From Pseudomonas poae (GTDB lineage Bacteria; Pseudomonadota; Gammaproteobacteria; Pseudomonadales; Pseudomonadaceae), in assembly GCF_001439785.1 (NCBI RefSeq), contig NZ_JYLI01000016.1:1-64000 (forward strand): a stretch of DNA of 64,000 nucleotides. The letters run 5' to 3'. The notes beneath the pieces were generated by a model. That model did no database searches and was not told the DNA's origin. It worked only from the letters and a program-made list of their open reading frames with translations. The stretch's first letter is position 1; each line of letters starts with the position of its first letter. Of the stretch, positions 44,723 through 53,162 are shown piece by piece. Both the position numbers and the translations under genes were made by a program.

Positions 44723-44800
44723 TCAGCTTGGCAGTCGTGCGCTGACAAGGCACAGGCTGAGGTGCTGGCGGAGCTGAATGAGGGTGTGAGAGGTTTTCAT
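44723..44800 (-). promoter_or_regulatory. Possible leucine-rich leader peptide of leuA
   Basis: A 25-codon frame, MKTSHTLIQLRQHLSLCLVS followed by ARLPS and a stop, ends about 90 nt before leuA. Six of 25 residues are Leu, three of them in the pattern LSLCL. Size and position fit a leuL-type leader. I could not find a convincing terminator hairpin with a T-run between it and leuA, so transcription attenuation is not established. The rest of the gap (44801-45007) is very AT-rich and probably carries the promoter. Confidence 0.35.
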
Positions 44801-45007
44801 GTGCTCAACCCTAACCGCGGGGGTGAAAGATGGCAAGTCGGTGAAAAAAATTGATGGAATTACTCTTTATTTGATTTTTTATGATGCTTTAAAGCTGTTT
44901 TTTATATTTTATTGATCTTTTTTTGCGCTAGAAATCGTACGGTCGCAATTTTAGAGGGAAGGAAAGGGGAGGGGCACCGTGGCGCACCTTCCCGAACCCT
45001 CGATACG

Positions 45008-48000
45008 TTATGCCTTCAGATACTTATCCACATTGTGTTCAATCTGCACATCGCCTCTCCAGAACTCCATCTCGTCAGTGAGATGGTGGGCATGCGCAGG
45101 TACGCTGGTGGTGCTGGCGGCTCCTTTGGCGGCATCACGTATTGAAACACCCAGCCCGCCTGTAAGCTCCGCGATACCAGGTACGGCGGCGCCCGTGTAG
45201 GGTTCAACGTAATTGTTCATATGGGAGTTGCCGACCAGCGCTACCCATTTCTCCCCTTTTGGGGTGTTTTCGATAATTTTAGTGGCGAAATAATTGAATT
45301 CTTCCAGACGATCTATATAAAAACTTTCGCTATTTTGGAAGCCCTGAAGATCGTTGACGTGGGCTGTCAGTTCGGCATGTTCCAACCCGATGACCTTGAT
45401 GCCATTTTTATGTGCCGCCTCCAGCACATTGATCGCGCTCAGTGTGTTGTCGCCGTATTCATCATTCGGATAGCGCGAGCCCAAGTATTGCGCGTCATCT
45501 GCCGTGTAGGCGTTGCCAGCGAGCGTCGGTGAGCGTTCCAGAAAGTAACCGCCTTCCAGATAAATCGTGGTAACGCCTGATTCTTTGAATCGAGCCATGT
45601 TGTTGATCAAAAAATCCAGGCTCGCCAATTGTTCATGGCTTTCCCCTATCACCCAGCCGTTGACATCAGGGCGGGAAAGCGTGCTTTTGATCAGCTCACT
45701 TGGGGCTATGTCAGCACTGACAGGCGCTATTTCCGGGCGCGGGGCCTGCGGCCTGATAGAAAAGGAATCATAGAATTCACCCATGTCACGCCTGAACCAT
45801 TCCCTGAGCCTGCCTGTTTCGGCCGAATCAACGAAGTCATCTGCGGCCGAACCCTTCAATACCCTGTCCATATAGTCGTCCAAAGGCAGGTCTGGTTTTC
45901 CGCCTTTCAGTTTATTGAGCCTCCATTCTCCGGTGCCGGTGCGTACCAGCGAGGCGAATTGTTTTCCGCTGCTTGCATCGATAGCCCTTACCGAACCACT
46001 TTCAAGCTTGTAAATCGGACTGATTTTATAGGCCCGCTCCACACCCGTACCGTCGGTGAAGGGAATGTAGAAATCGTCGCCGACCTGAAACGTTCCATCC
46101 GCTCGTTTTGTGCCGTCAAGCACACTCTGCGGCGCTGCGTGCTGGCTGAAGTCCGGCAGGCGCGGCGGCTGTCTGATCTTGCTGGCTGTGGATAGCGTGC
46201 CCGTGCCGGCGGAGGTGGAGGGCACGTTCAACTGAATTTGATTTGCAGCGGCGCCGTTTGGCGGCGCAGGAATTATCCGCGTAGCCCGGCCGGATGGCAC
46301 TGCCAGGGTGCCAGTGCCAGGCGCCAGGGTTTGCGCCTGTGCAGTTGGCTTGAACACGGGACGTGAAATCGGAACAGTGGGAATGGGCTGGCCGGTGGCG
46401 ACAACGGTGAAATCGGAGAATGCCCTGGAGAGGTGACCGGGTTTGCCGAGCATTTTTCCAAGAGAGTTTCCCGGCATCCGCATTATCTTCAACCCTGCTC
46501 TTGCCAGCCGAGAAGCTACTGATACCCCTTTGCCAATGATCGGCACTATGTCCAGAAAGATACCTGCCAGTTCGATGCCAAACATCATTTTGTTATAACG
46601 CGACTCCTTGGACACCTCGGCGTTGCTGATCGAACTCAAATCGGCATTCTTGAGCAGGATATCCGACACCTGTTGGTACATTGCATCTCGAAGATTCCCA
46701 TCAATGGGGGTGAGATAGGCGATTTTCGGTTCAAGGGCTTTCTGGACGTTTTCCAGAGTGCCGATGATGTTTTTGTCGCGATAGTCTTTAACCGTTTTCT
46801 GTAGCGACTCCATGGGAGTCGAGTGAGTGCGAGCGCGCGCGTAGGCTTTCCACTCCGGTTTAGCCATCAATGTCTCCAGCTCTTGCTGGCTGGCCAGTGC
46901 GCGCCATGCTATGCCGTCAGGCGCCTCGGGACTGTACAAGACCCGAGATGAGTGCTCTTGGTCACTGAGCACTGTGACGCCCTGGATCGGAGCGCCATAG
47001 AACGACATCGTGTTGGCGATAACGGTTTTCCCGTCGACCTTGGGGCGTGTAGCCGGGTCAGGATAATCAATCACTGCCCTTACCCACTGCGGGGCCAATG
47101 ATTTGCCCGCGCTGTCTGTTTCTGACGCCGTATAGGCCGTTGGGCTGAGTTTTGCCAGATAGGCATGCTTGTTCATGGTGCTGCGCAGGGCGTGTTTCCA
47201 TGCTGAACGCAGTTTGTGCGGCTCACCGGTGCTGGCATCCGGTGCCAATTGCGATTGGAGCCTATCGAGGTATTTGCCCCCTACATCGGCATCTTCCACC
47301 AATGCCAGGAGTTCTGCGGTTTTCAGCACGATGGGTGTGCCGTCACTGTCCAGCACCGGCTTGCCCTGGGCATCAAGAAGCTTGGATTGCAGGGTGTCCT
47401 GAACGTGTTCGTTGCTGTCACCTGCGGGAAATGCCGTCGGGTTTTTCAGTGACAGGTCGGTGAGCGATAACACTTTGGTTTGGTAGTTGGCCGGGGTGTA
47501 CGCTCCGTGCCTGAAACGTGTATGAACGCGCGACTTCGTCGTAGTCACGACTGTTGTCTTCTGGGCGTCGATGTTCGCCCCAGGGTATTTTTTTTGCAGG
47601 GCCAGGTTCAATTGCTGGTTGGCGAACTGATGCAACGTAGGAATTTTCTCGAGCATCGGCGCCAGCCTCTCGACGCTCTTTTGCTCTACACGGTCAAGAT
47701 ACTGATAACCCCTGATCTGGCTGGACGTGAGATTTTTCAGCCACTGCGGCTGTTTTTTGTCGGCCAGTCGTTCGTAACGGGCGAGCATGGCGTTGTTGCC
47801 ATCAACCTGCGTTGACCAGTCTGCTGCATCGTCGATAGCCGCTCCTATATCTGCGTCTTGCAGGGGCATGGGGTGCAGGACCTGGTTTTCCGTGGACAGG
47901 GTCTGCATGAGGGTCGCTTGAACCTCATCGGCCTGGCGCTTCAGCAATTGGGTAAACCCTTCGGCAATCACGTCTCCCTCAATGGGGACAAAACTTGCAA

Positions 48001-49132
48001 TCAGGTCCTGGCCCTGCAAGGGGCTCTGAGTCTTTTGTGCCGACAGAGGCAGACCCTCTTCGAGCAGGGTTGCAGCTGTGCCCCGTGCATCCAATCGTTG
48101 GGCCAGCGCCTGGAACGCTTGAGCGCTGTTCTCGAAGGGTTCCAGGCCCTCACTTGGCGTGCACAGCACCACAGGCCCATCGTCGTTCCCAGGTGCAGAA
48201 CCTTCCTTGCTGGTGACCAGCCATGCCCCCGCCAAGCGTGCACCACTGGCGCTGTTGTCATTGATCACGAGCGGGTAGATGCCTGGTCTCGATTCTGGCG
48301 CAAGCGCCTGGTTGCGTTCTTCGCGCGTTGGGTACTGGAGTACGGTATCCACCAGCCGCTTGGCTTGCGAACTCAGATAGCCATCCTGTTCGCCCAATGC
48401 CGCCAGAGTTGACAGCTGTTTCTTGTGTAACGACAGCAACTGATCCTGTGGTGCGTCTTTGAGGATTTCTTTTGGATTCGGTTGGGTCCAGAAATTTTTC
48501 ACGGTTTCTGGAAATTGGGTCGCAATACGCCTGGCTATTGTGTGCAGTGAGTCCGCAGCGGTGATGGGCCGGGCCGCTTCGGTCGGCGTCGTCTTGAGCA
48601 TGAATTGCGATGTGACGCCTGGCTCATCGGTAAACGGTTTATCCGGGTAGGCGTGGATTTCCTGAATTGCCCGTGTCAGCGCGTCCAGAAGCGGCTCTTT
48701 GGACACCGCAACGGATGTGCGGCCGTCATCGCCTAGTCTGGATCGCTCGAACGACAGCATGTCTGGATCAAGGGGTTTGAGCTGAGGAAATGCCTGTTCA
48801 ATCTGAGCGTTTACGAAATCCCTGAATACAGGCTGTTTTCGTTGCAGCCTGGCCATCTTGAGGCTGAGAGTGTCGTACTCGGAGGTGAGGAACTTAACGG
48901 GGCCGACTTTGAAGTGTCTTGAGAGCTCGTTGGATAAGCTCGCCGGTTCTACTGGCAGTATCGTCGGTTTTATTGGGGCATCTGGTCCTTTTCTCAATTG
49001 CCGCGACTTCGGCTCCTGGGGGGACTGATCTGTCTCTTTTTCGGTTGCAGGAAGTGTATCAGCGAGCGTCAAAGCCGGGGCTGGCTCAGAGTGAAGTAAC
49101 TGGATAGGTTTTGAACTGACGGATGTAGGCAC
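45008..49132 (-). CDS. Giant dermonecrotic-toxin-like protein with Tiki/EreA-like C-terminal domain
   Basis: About 1,374 residues. The N-terminal half carries the Pseudomonas dermonecrotic-toxin domain (DUF6543-like: LSRHFKVGPVKFLTSEYDTL). A helical membrane-interacting region follows near 880-930 (MFGIELAGIFLDIVPIIGKG). The last ~215 residues read VIGESHEQLASLDFLINNMA (GESH at about 1163-1166), TIYLEGGYF (E ~1193), VIGLEH (~1252) and VALVGNSHMNN (H ~1304). That GExH...E...H...H pattern is the signature of the Tiki/TraB/EreA/ChaN superfamily, to which the C2 domain of Pasteurella multocida toxin has been linked. No signal peptide. GTG 49132 has GGAG 9 nt upstream; TTG 49147 is the alternative. 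It stands alone between leuA and the M23 gene. Confidence 0.82.
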   Translation of the reverse strand: MPTSVSSKPIQLLHSEPAPALTLADTLPATEKETDQSPQEPKSRQLRKGPDAPIKPTILPVEPASLSNELSRHFKVGPVKFLTSEYDTLSLKMARLQRKQPVFRDFVNAQIEQAFPQLKPLDPDMLSFERSRLGDDGRTSVAVSKEPLLDALTRAIQEIHAYPDKPFTDEPGVTSQFMLKTTPTEAARPITAADSLHTIARRIATQFPETVKNFWTQPNPKEILKDAPQDQLLSLHKKQLSTLAALGEQDGYLSSQAKRLVDTVLQYPTREERNQALAPESRPGIYPLVINDNSASGARLAGAWLVTSKEGSAPGNDDGPVVLCTPSEGLEPFENSAQAFQALAQRLDARGTAATLLEEGLPLSAQKTQSPLQGQDLIASFVPIEGDVIAEGFTQLLKRQADEVQATLMQTLSTENQVLHPMPLQDADIGAAIDDAADWSTQVDGNNAMLARYERLADKKQPQWLKNLTSSQIRGYQYLDRVEQKSVERLAPMLEKIPTLHQFANQQLNLALQKKYPGANIDAQKTTVVTTTKSRVHTRFRHGAYTPANYQTKVLSLTDLSLKNPTAFPAGDSNEHVQDTLQSKLLDAQGKPVLDSDGTPIVLKTAELLALVEDADVGGKYLDRLQSQLAPDASTGEPHKLRSAWKHALRSTMNKHAYLAKLSPTAYTASETDSAGKSLAPQWVRAVIDYPDPATRPKVDGKTVIANTMSFYGAPIQGVTVLSDQEHSSRVLYSPEAPDGIAWRALASQQELETLMAKPEWKAYARARTHSTPMESLQKTVKDYRDKNIIGTLENVQKALEPKIAYLTPIDGNLRDAMYQQVSDILLKNADLSSISNAEVSKESRYNKMMFGIELAGIFLDIVPIIGKGVSVASRLARAGLKIMRMPGNSLGKMLGKPGHLSRAFSDFTVVATGQPIPTVPISRPVFKPTAQAQTLAPGTGTLAVPSGRATRIIPAPPNGAAANQIQLNVPSTSAGTGTLSTASKIRQPPRLPDFSQHAAPQSVLDGTKRADGTFQVGDDFYIPFTDGTGVERAYKISPIYKLESGSVRAIDASSGKQFASLVRTGTGEWRLNKLKGGKPDLPLDDYMDRVLKGSAADDFVDSAETGRLREWFRRDMGEFYDSFSIRPQAPRPEIAPVSADIAPSELIKSTLSRPDVNGWVIGESHEQLASLDFLINNMARFKESGVTTIYLEGGYFLERSPTLAGNAYTADDAQYLGSRYPNDEYGDNTLSAINVLEAAHKNGIKVIGLEHAELTAHVNDLQGFQNSESFYIDRLEEFNYFATKIIENTPKGEKWVALVGNSHMNNYVEPYTGAAVPGIAELTGGLGVSIRDAAKGAASTTSVPAHAHHLTDEMEFWRGDVQIEHNVDKYLKA

Positions 49133-49241
49133 GAAGCGCGTCTCCAACTAGCCTGAAAGGATGTGTGTCACGTTCCCTGTAACTTGCTGAGTAAGTGACC
49201 TTTCGGCGTATCGGGTTCCGCAGTAAATGTAAGAGCATGCT

Positions 49242-49264
49242 GGGTACTCCGTAGTACGGAGTAC
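49242..49264. repeat. Palindrome between toxin and peptidase genes
   Basis: GGTACTCCGTAGTACGGAGT plus ACC reads the same on both strands apart from its centre. It could be an operator for the downstream toxin gene (about 110 bp before its start). Confidence 0.45.
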
Positions 49265-49296
49265 CAGGCTTCTTGAACGGATGTCTCGTGGGCTGA

Positions 49297-50121
49297 CTAC
49301 GGCTCAAAGGCGCCGATAAAGATCGCCGGGTCAACCCGCGCATCGTTGAGGCTGACATTCCAGTGCATGTGCGGCCCGGTCGCTCGGCCCGTCGCTCCGA
49401 CCTTGCCCACCACGGCCCCGCGCACCAGCTGCTGGCCGACTTTCACGTCGATCTTCGACATATGGCAGAACATGCTGATAAAGCCCTGGCCATGGTCGAC
49501 GAACACGGTGTTGCCGTTGAAGAAGTAGTTGCCCACCAGAATCACCTTGCCGTTGGCCGGCGTCTTGATCGGCGTGCCGGCGGGCACGGCGAAGTCCAGG
49601 CCCGAATGGGGGTTGCGCTCTTCACCGTTGAAGAAACGACGCACGCCGAACCGGCTGGACAGCGGCCCGTTCACCGGTTTGTCCAGCACCAGATTGCTTG
49701 GCACCGTGGGGCTGAAGCTGCGATAGGCCTTGAGCTGCACGGCCAGTTCACCCTCGATGCGCTTGAGCTGCGCGGGTTCGGGGTTGACCTGGCTTTTGTT
49801 TTTCAGGGTGATGCGCTGTTCCGGGTACTTCTTGTAACCCACGATGAACGGCAGGCTGCGCCCGCCGCTGCTGATGCGCTCATTGCCTGGCTTGACCGTC
49901 AGCGGGATGCCGACAATCGCCAGCCAGTTGTCCTGTTCCTTCACTACCAGCACCGGCTTGCCCTGGTAGCTGGCTTTCGGCGCGGCGGTCGCGGGGCCGA
50001 GGTCGACCACTGCAACCCCGCCGGGCACCGGTTTGTTCAGGGTGCGGGTGATGTAGCTGTCGGCGTGGGCGTTGAACGCGAGGCACAACAGCATCAGCAG
50101 GCTCAGGAGACGTGGCATCAA
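49297..50121 (-). CDS. Periplasmic M23-family (LytM) peptidase
   Basis: A 274-residue protein with signal peptide LLSLLMLLCLAFNAHA. The M23 domain is in residues 150-265 with the zinc motifs HSGLDFAVPAG (HxxxD) and GPHMHW (HxH), so all ligands are present. It probably cleaves peptidoglycan cross-links. It is 1 nt from xseA on the same strand and likely co-transcribed. ATG 50121 and 50118 are both possible. The 150-bp gap to the toxin gene (49133-49296) shows only a short GTACTCCGTAGTACGGAGTA palindrome near 49242-49263. Confidence 0.92.
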   Translation of the reverse strand: MMPRLLSLLMLLCLAFNAHADSYITRTLNKPVPGGVAVVDLGPATAAPKASYQGKPVLVVKEQDNWLAIVGIPLTVKPGNERISSGGRSLPFIVGYKKYPEQRITLKNKSQVNPEPAQLKRIEGELAVQLKAYRSFSPTVPSNLVLDKPVNGPLSSRFGVRRFFNGEERNPHSGLDFAVPAGTPIKTPANGKVILVGNYFFNGNTVFVDHGQGFISMFCHMSKIDVKVGQQLVRGAVVGKVGATGRATGPHMHWNVSLNDARVDPAIFIGAFEP

Positions 50122-51501
50122 TCAATCCAGTAACGAAAGGGTGACAGGGGTGAGGTGGTTGTCTTCCACCCGCACTTGCAATTGGCCTTCACCGAGCCGC
50201 GCGGTCAGGCGCTGGCCAGTGTGGGTTTGCGCGGCGTTGCGAATCGCCTGGCCGCGCTCGTCCAGCAGGATGCTGTAGCCGCGGCCCAGGGTCGCCAACG
50301 GGCTGACCACCTGCAGCGTCTGCACCTGGCTTTGCAGCTGCAGACGGCGTGCCTTGAGGCCTTCGCGCATGGCGCGGGGCAGGCGTTCGGCGAGGCTGTC
50401 CAGGCGTTGGCGCAGCAGGGCCAACTGACGGCCGGGGTGCTGGCCGGCCAGGCGCGTCTCCAGGCGAATAAGGCGCTCGCGGCGGGTATTGAGGCTGCGC
50501 TCGAAGGCGCGGCGCAGGCGCATGTCGAGGTCGTCCAGACGCTGGGCCTGCTGACGCAGACGTTCGCCGGGATGGCGCAGGCGCCGGGCCATGCCTTCCA
50601 GGCGCAGGCGGTCGTGGCGCAGGCGATTGCGCATCAGCATCACCAGGCGGCGGTGCAGGTTCTCCACCTGACGCACCAGGTGGCTGGCGTCGGGGGCGAG
50701 TAATTCGGCGGCTGCGGACGGGGTAGGCGCGCGCACGTCGGCGACAAAGTCGCAGATCGACACGTCGGTTTCATGGCCGACCGCGCTAACGATAGGCGTG
50801 ACGCACGCGTCCACCGCGCGGGCCACGGCTTCCTCGTTGAAGCACCACAGGTCTTCCAGCGAGCCGCCGCCGCGCGCCAGGATCAGCGCGTCAAACCCAC
50901 GCGCGTCGGCACGCTTGAGCGCACGGACAATCTGCGGGATGGCTTCGCGGCCTTGTACGGCGGTGGGAATCAGGGTCAATTCGATGTTCGGCGCGCGGCG
51001 GCGGAACACGCTGATAATGTCGCGAATCACCGCGCCGGTGGGTGAGCTGACAATGCCGATGCGCCGAGGGTGCAACGGCAGCGGCACTTTGCGCTCGGCA
51101 CTGAAAAGGCCTTCGGCGCTGAGCTTTTCCTTCAGCGCATCGAATGCCTGGCGCAACGCGCCGTCGCCGGCCGGCTCCACCGTGTCGAGAATCAACTGGT
51201 AGTCGCCACGGCCCTCGAACAGCGAGACCTTGCCGCGCACTTTCACCGCCAGGCCATCCTTCAGCGCTTGGCGCACCCGCGCGGCATTGTTGCGAAACAG
51301 CGCGCAACGCACCTGCGCGCCGCTGTCCTTGAGAGTGAAATACACATGGCCGGAGGCCGGGCGGGCAAGGTTGGAGATCTCGCCCTCAACCCAGATATTG
51401 GTGAACACGTCTTCCAGCAACACGCGTGCGCGGCCGTTGAGCTGGCTGACAGTCAGGACTTCGCGGTCCAGGCCCAGGCGGGCAAACGGGTCTTTAATCA
51501 T
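50122..51501 (-). CDS. xseA: Exodeoxyribonuclease VII large subunit
   Basis: A 459-residue nuclease subunit. It has an N-terminal OB fold (NIWVEGEISNLARPASGHVY), the catalytic domain with GIVSSPTGAVIRDI and ILARGGGSLEDLWCFNEE, and a long C-terminal coiled coil. It degrades single-stranded DNA with XseB. Full length. Confidence 0.97.
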   Translation of the reverse strand: MIKDPFARLGLDREVLTVSQLNGRARVLLEDVFTNIWVEGEISNLARPASGHVYFTLKDSGAQVRCALFRNNAARVRQALKDGLAVKVRGKVSLFEGRGDYQLILDTVEPAGDGALRQAFDALKEKLSAEGLFSAERKVPLPLHPRRIGIVSSPTGAVIRDIISVFRRRAPNIELTLIPTAVQGREAIPQIVRALKRADARGFDALILARGGGSLEDLWCFNEEAVARAVDACVTPIVSAVGHETDVSICDFVADVRAPTPSAAAELLAPDASHLVRQVENLHRRLVMLMRNRLRHDRLRLEGMARRLRHPGERLRQQAQRLDDLDMRLRRAFERSLNTRRERLIRLETRLAGQHPGRQLALLRQRLDSLAERLPRAMREGLKARRLQLQSQVQTLQVVSPLATLGRGYSILLDERGQAIRNAAQTHTGQRLTARLGEGQLQVRVEDNHLTPVTLSLLD

Positions 51502-51599
51502 GGGCGGCAGTTTATAGGTAATCCCTGGGCAATCACCACGGCCTTGTGCACATGCGCGGCTGCACTATGATGAGGGGCGCCGATGAGCAAGGAGCCTGC

Positions 51600-52367
51600 A
51601 TGACTGCAATCGAACTGTTGAACCAGTGGTCTTTTAACGGGATGGACTGGCTGGTCATTGGCCTGGGTGTGGTGCTGGCCTACGTCGTGTTCGGCATCGC
51701 GGGCTTTGGCACGGCGCTGATCGCAGGGCCAATTCTGCTTTTTTTCATGCCGTTGTCGAAGATCATTCCGCTATTGGTGCTGCTGGATTTCGTCGCCGCG
51801 TTTGGCGGCCTGCTGCAAACCCGGCGCGAGGTGAGCAAGGCCGAACTGCTGCGACTGCTGCCGTGCATGGCCATTGGTTGCACCCTCGGTGTGGTGTTTT
51901 TGCTCAATCTGCATTCGGATGTGTTGCTGCTGTTGATGGGGCTGTTTATCAGCGCTTACGCGATTTACAGCCTCCTGGTAAAGGCGCGTCCGACACAGCT
52001 GGCGGCAGGCTGGTCAGTGCCCATGGGCACCGTCGGTGGGCTGTTCGGGGCGTTGTTCGGCAGTGGCGGCTTTTTGTATGCCATCTACCTGAACAGCCGG
52101 TTGCCCAAGGAGCCGGCGCGGGCCACGCAAAGTGCGCTGATCAGCGCGAGTACGCTGGTGCGCTTGAGTCTGTTTTTGCTGGCCGGGGTGTATGCGGATT
52201 TGCCGCTGCTATTGTTGGCGCTGTGCCTGTTGCCGGCGATGGGGTTGGGGCTATGGTTCGGGCGCCGGTTGACCAGGCGCCTGTCCCGCGAGGCGTTCGT
52301 GAAAGTGGTGACGTGGCTGGTGCTGGCGAGCGGCCTTGCGTTGATCGGACGGTATGTGAGCACTTGA
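51600..52367 (+). CDS. TSUP-family permease (sulfite exporter TauE/SafE)
   Basis: A 255-residue inner-membrane protein with about eight hydrophobic segments (GLGVVLAYVVFGIAGFGTAL, LPCMAIGCTLGVVFLLNL, LLLLALCLLPAMGLGLWFG). The GFGTA loop near the N-terminus and GALFGSGGFLYAIYL in the middle are the two half-family motifs. The substrate is a small anion, not identifiable here. ATG 51600 has AAGGAG 7 nt upstream. It is divergent from xseA. Confidence 0.9.
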   Translation: MTAIELLNQWSFNGMDWLVIGLGVVLAYVVFGIAGFGTALIAGPILLFFMPLSKIIPLLVLLDFVAAFGGLLQTRREVSKAELLRLLPCMAIGCTLGVVFLLNLHSDVLLLLMGLFISAYAIYSLLVKARPTQLAAGWSVPMGTVGGLFGALFGSGGFLYAIYLNSRLPKEPARATQSALISASTLVRLSLFLLAGVYADLPLLLLALCLLPAMGLGLWFGRRLTRRLSREAFVKVVTWLVLASGLALIGRYVST

Positions 52368-52404
52368 CCTGCGTGGGGCAGGGATTAAGCTGCCTGCCTT
52401 CAAG

Positions 52405-52481
52405 GCCCCATCGCAGGCAGCCAGCTCCCACATTTGAACGTGTTTACAGATCAATATGTGGAAGGGGCTTGCTCCCGATGG
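52405..52481. repeat. REPIN upstream of the zinc-ribbon gene
   Basis: CAGGCAGCCAGCTCCCACAT and the inverted AAGGGGCTTGCTCCCGATGG flank a short spacer. A slightly unequal member of the same REP family. Confidence 0.7.
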
Positions 52482-52508
52482 TGCCAGCCGCCACACCGCA
52501 GGACTCCA

Positions 52509-53057
52509 ATGAACTCCCAAAGCATCCTTGTTCCGAAAATCTCCACCTTGCCCGTCCACGAACCCCGCGCACGGGCGATCGTGCGCTGGCTGGTGCGCAA
52601 GAACATCATCAAGGAAGAACTCACCACCTGCGGCCGTACCGGCGACCGCATGGCTTACGGCCTGGCCGACGGCGCCCGCGCCGTGGTGCTGCACCCCGAA
52701 GCGCTGCCGTTCAACGAGCCGGTGAACGGGTTGGAGATCATCTACAAGCGCTGCATCTATACCCCGGCCAAGGGCTTTCTCGAGGAGGCCGGTTGCCCGG
52801 AGTGCCTCAAGGAAATCGGCGAGGCGCTGTTCGAAAGCCTGGAGGACTGGATGCCCGGTCACACCGACAACTTCACCTGCCCGCTGTGTGGGCATGAAGA
52901 TGACATCAACGGGTTTCTGTTCCTGCAGGAATGCGGGTTTTCCAACCTGGGTTTCATCTTCAACAACTGGGCGGAGGCGGGGTTCAAGCAGAGCTTTATC
53001 GATGAGTTCGCCGATTGGCTGGACCAGAAGATCGCCTGGGTGAAGGTCGAGCTGTAA
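52509..53057 (+). CDS. Zinc-ribbon hypothetical protein conserved beside guaB
   Basis: A 182-residue protein with cysteine pairs CPECLKE (~98-101) and CPLCGHEDD (~126-129) and a further Cys in the N-terminal TCGRTGDR, suggesting structural zinc sites. The C-terminus is acidic and aromatic (FIDEFADWLDQKIAWVKVEL). Pseudomonas homologues have been labelled 'sugar ABC transporter ATPase', but no Walker motif is present, so I reject that name. ATG 52509 follows CAGGACTCCA. Function unknown. Confidence 0.75.
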   Translation: MNSQSILVPKISTLPVHEPRARAIVRWLVRKNIIKEELTTCGRTGDRMAYGLADGARAVVLHPEALPFNEPVNGLEIIYKRCIYTPAKGFLEEAGCPECLKEIGEALFESLEDWMPGHTDNFTCPLCGHEDDINGFLFLQECGFSNLGFIFNNWAEAGFKQSFIDEFADWLDQKIAWVKVEL

Positions 53058-53097
53058 CCCCTCCTATCCGTATTCCCAAATATGTCAGAGTTTTACA

Positions 53098-53126
53098 TTG
53101 AGACCTGAAGGGTGTCTGAGTATAAT
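53098..53126 (+). promoter_or_regulatory. Sigma-70 promoter of guaBA
   Basis: TTGAGA (53098-53103), a 17-nt spacer and a perfect TATAAT (53121-53126). The -10 lies 37 bp before the guaB start, with a GC-rich discriminator (GGCGCGC) typical of stringently controlled promoters. Confidence 0.85.
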
Positions 53127-53162
53127 GGCGCGCTTCCATTTTCCCGCTCGGGAGCCCCCGCG

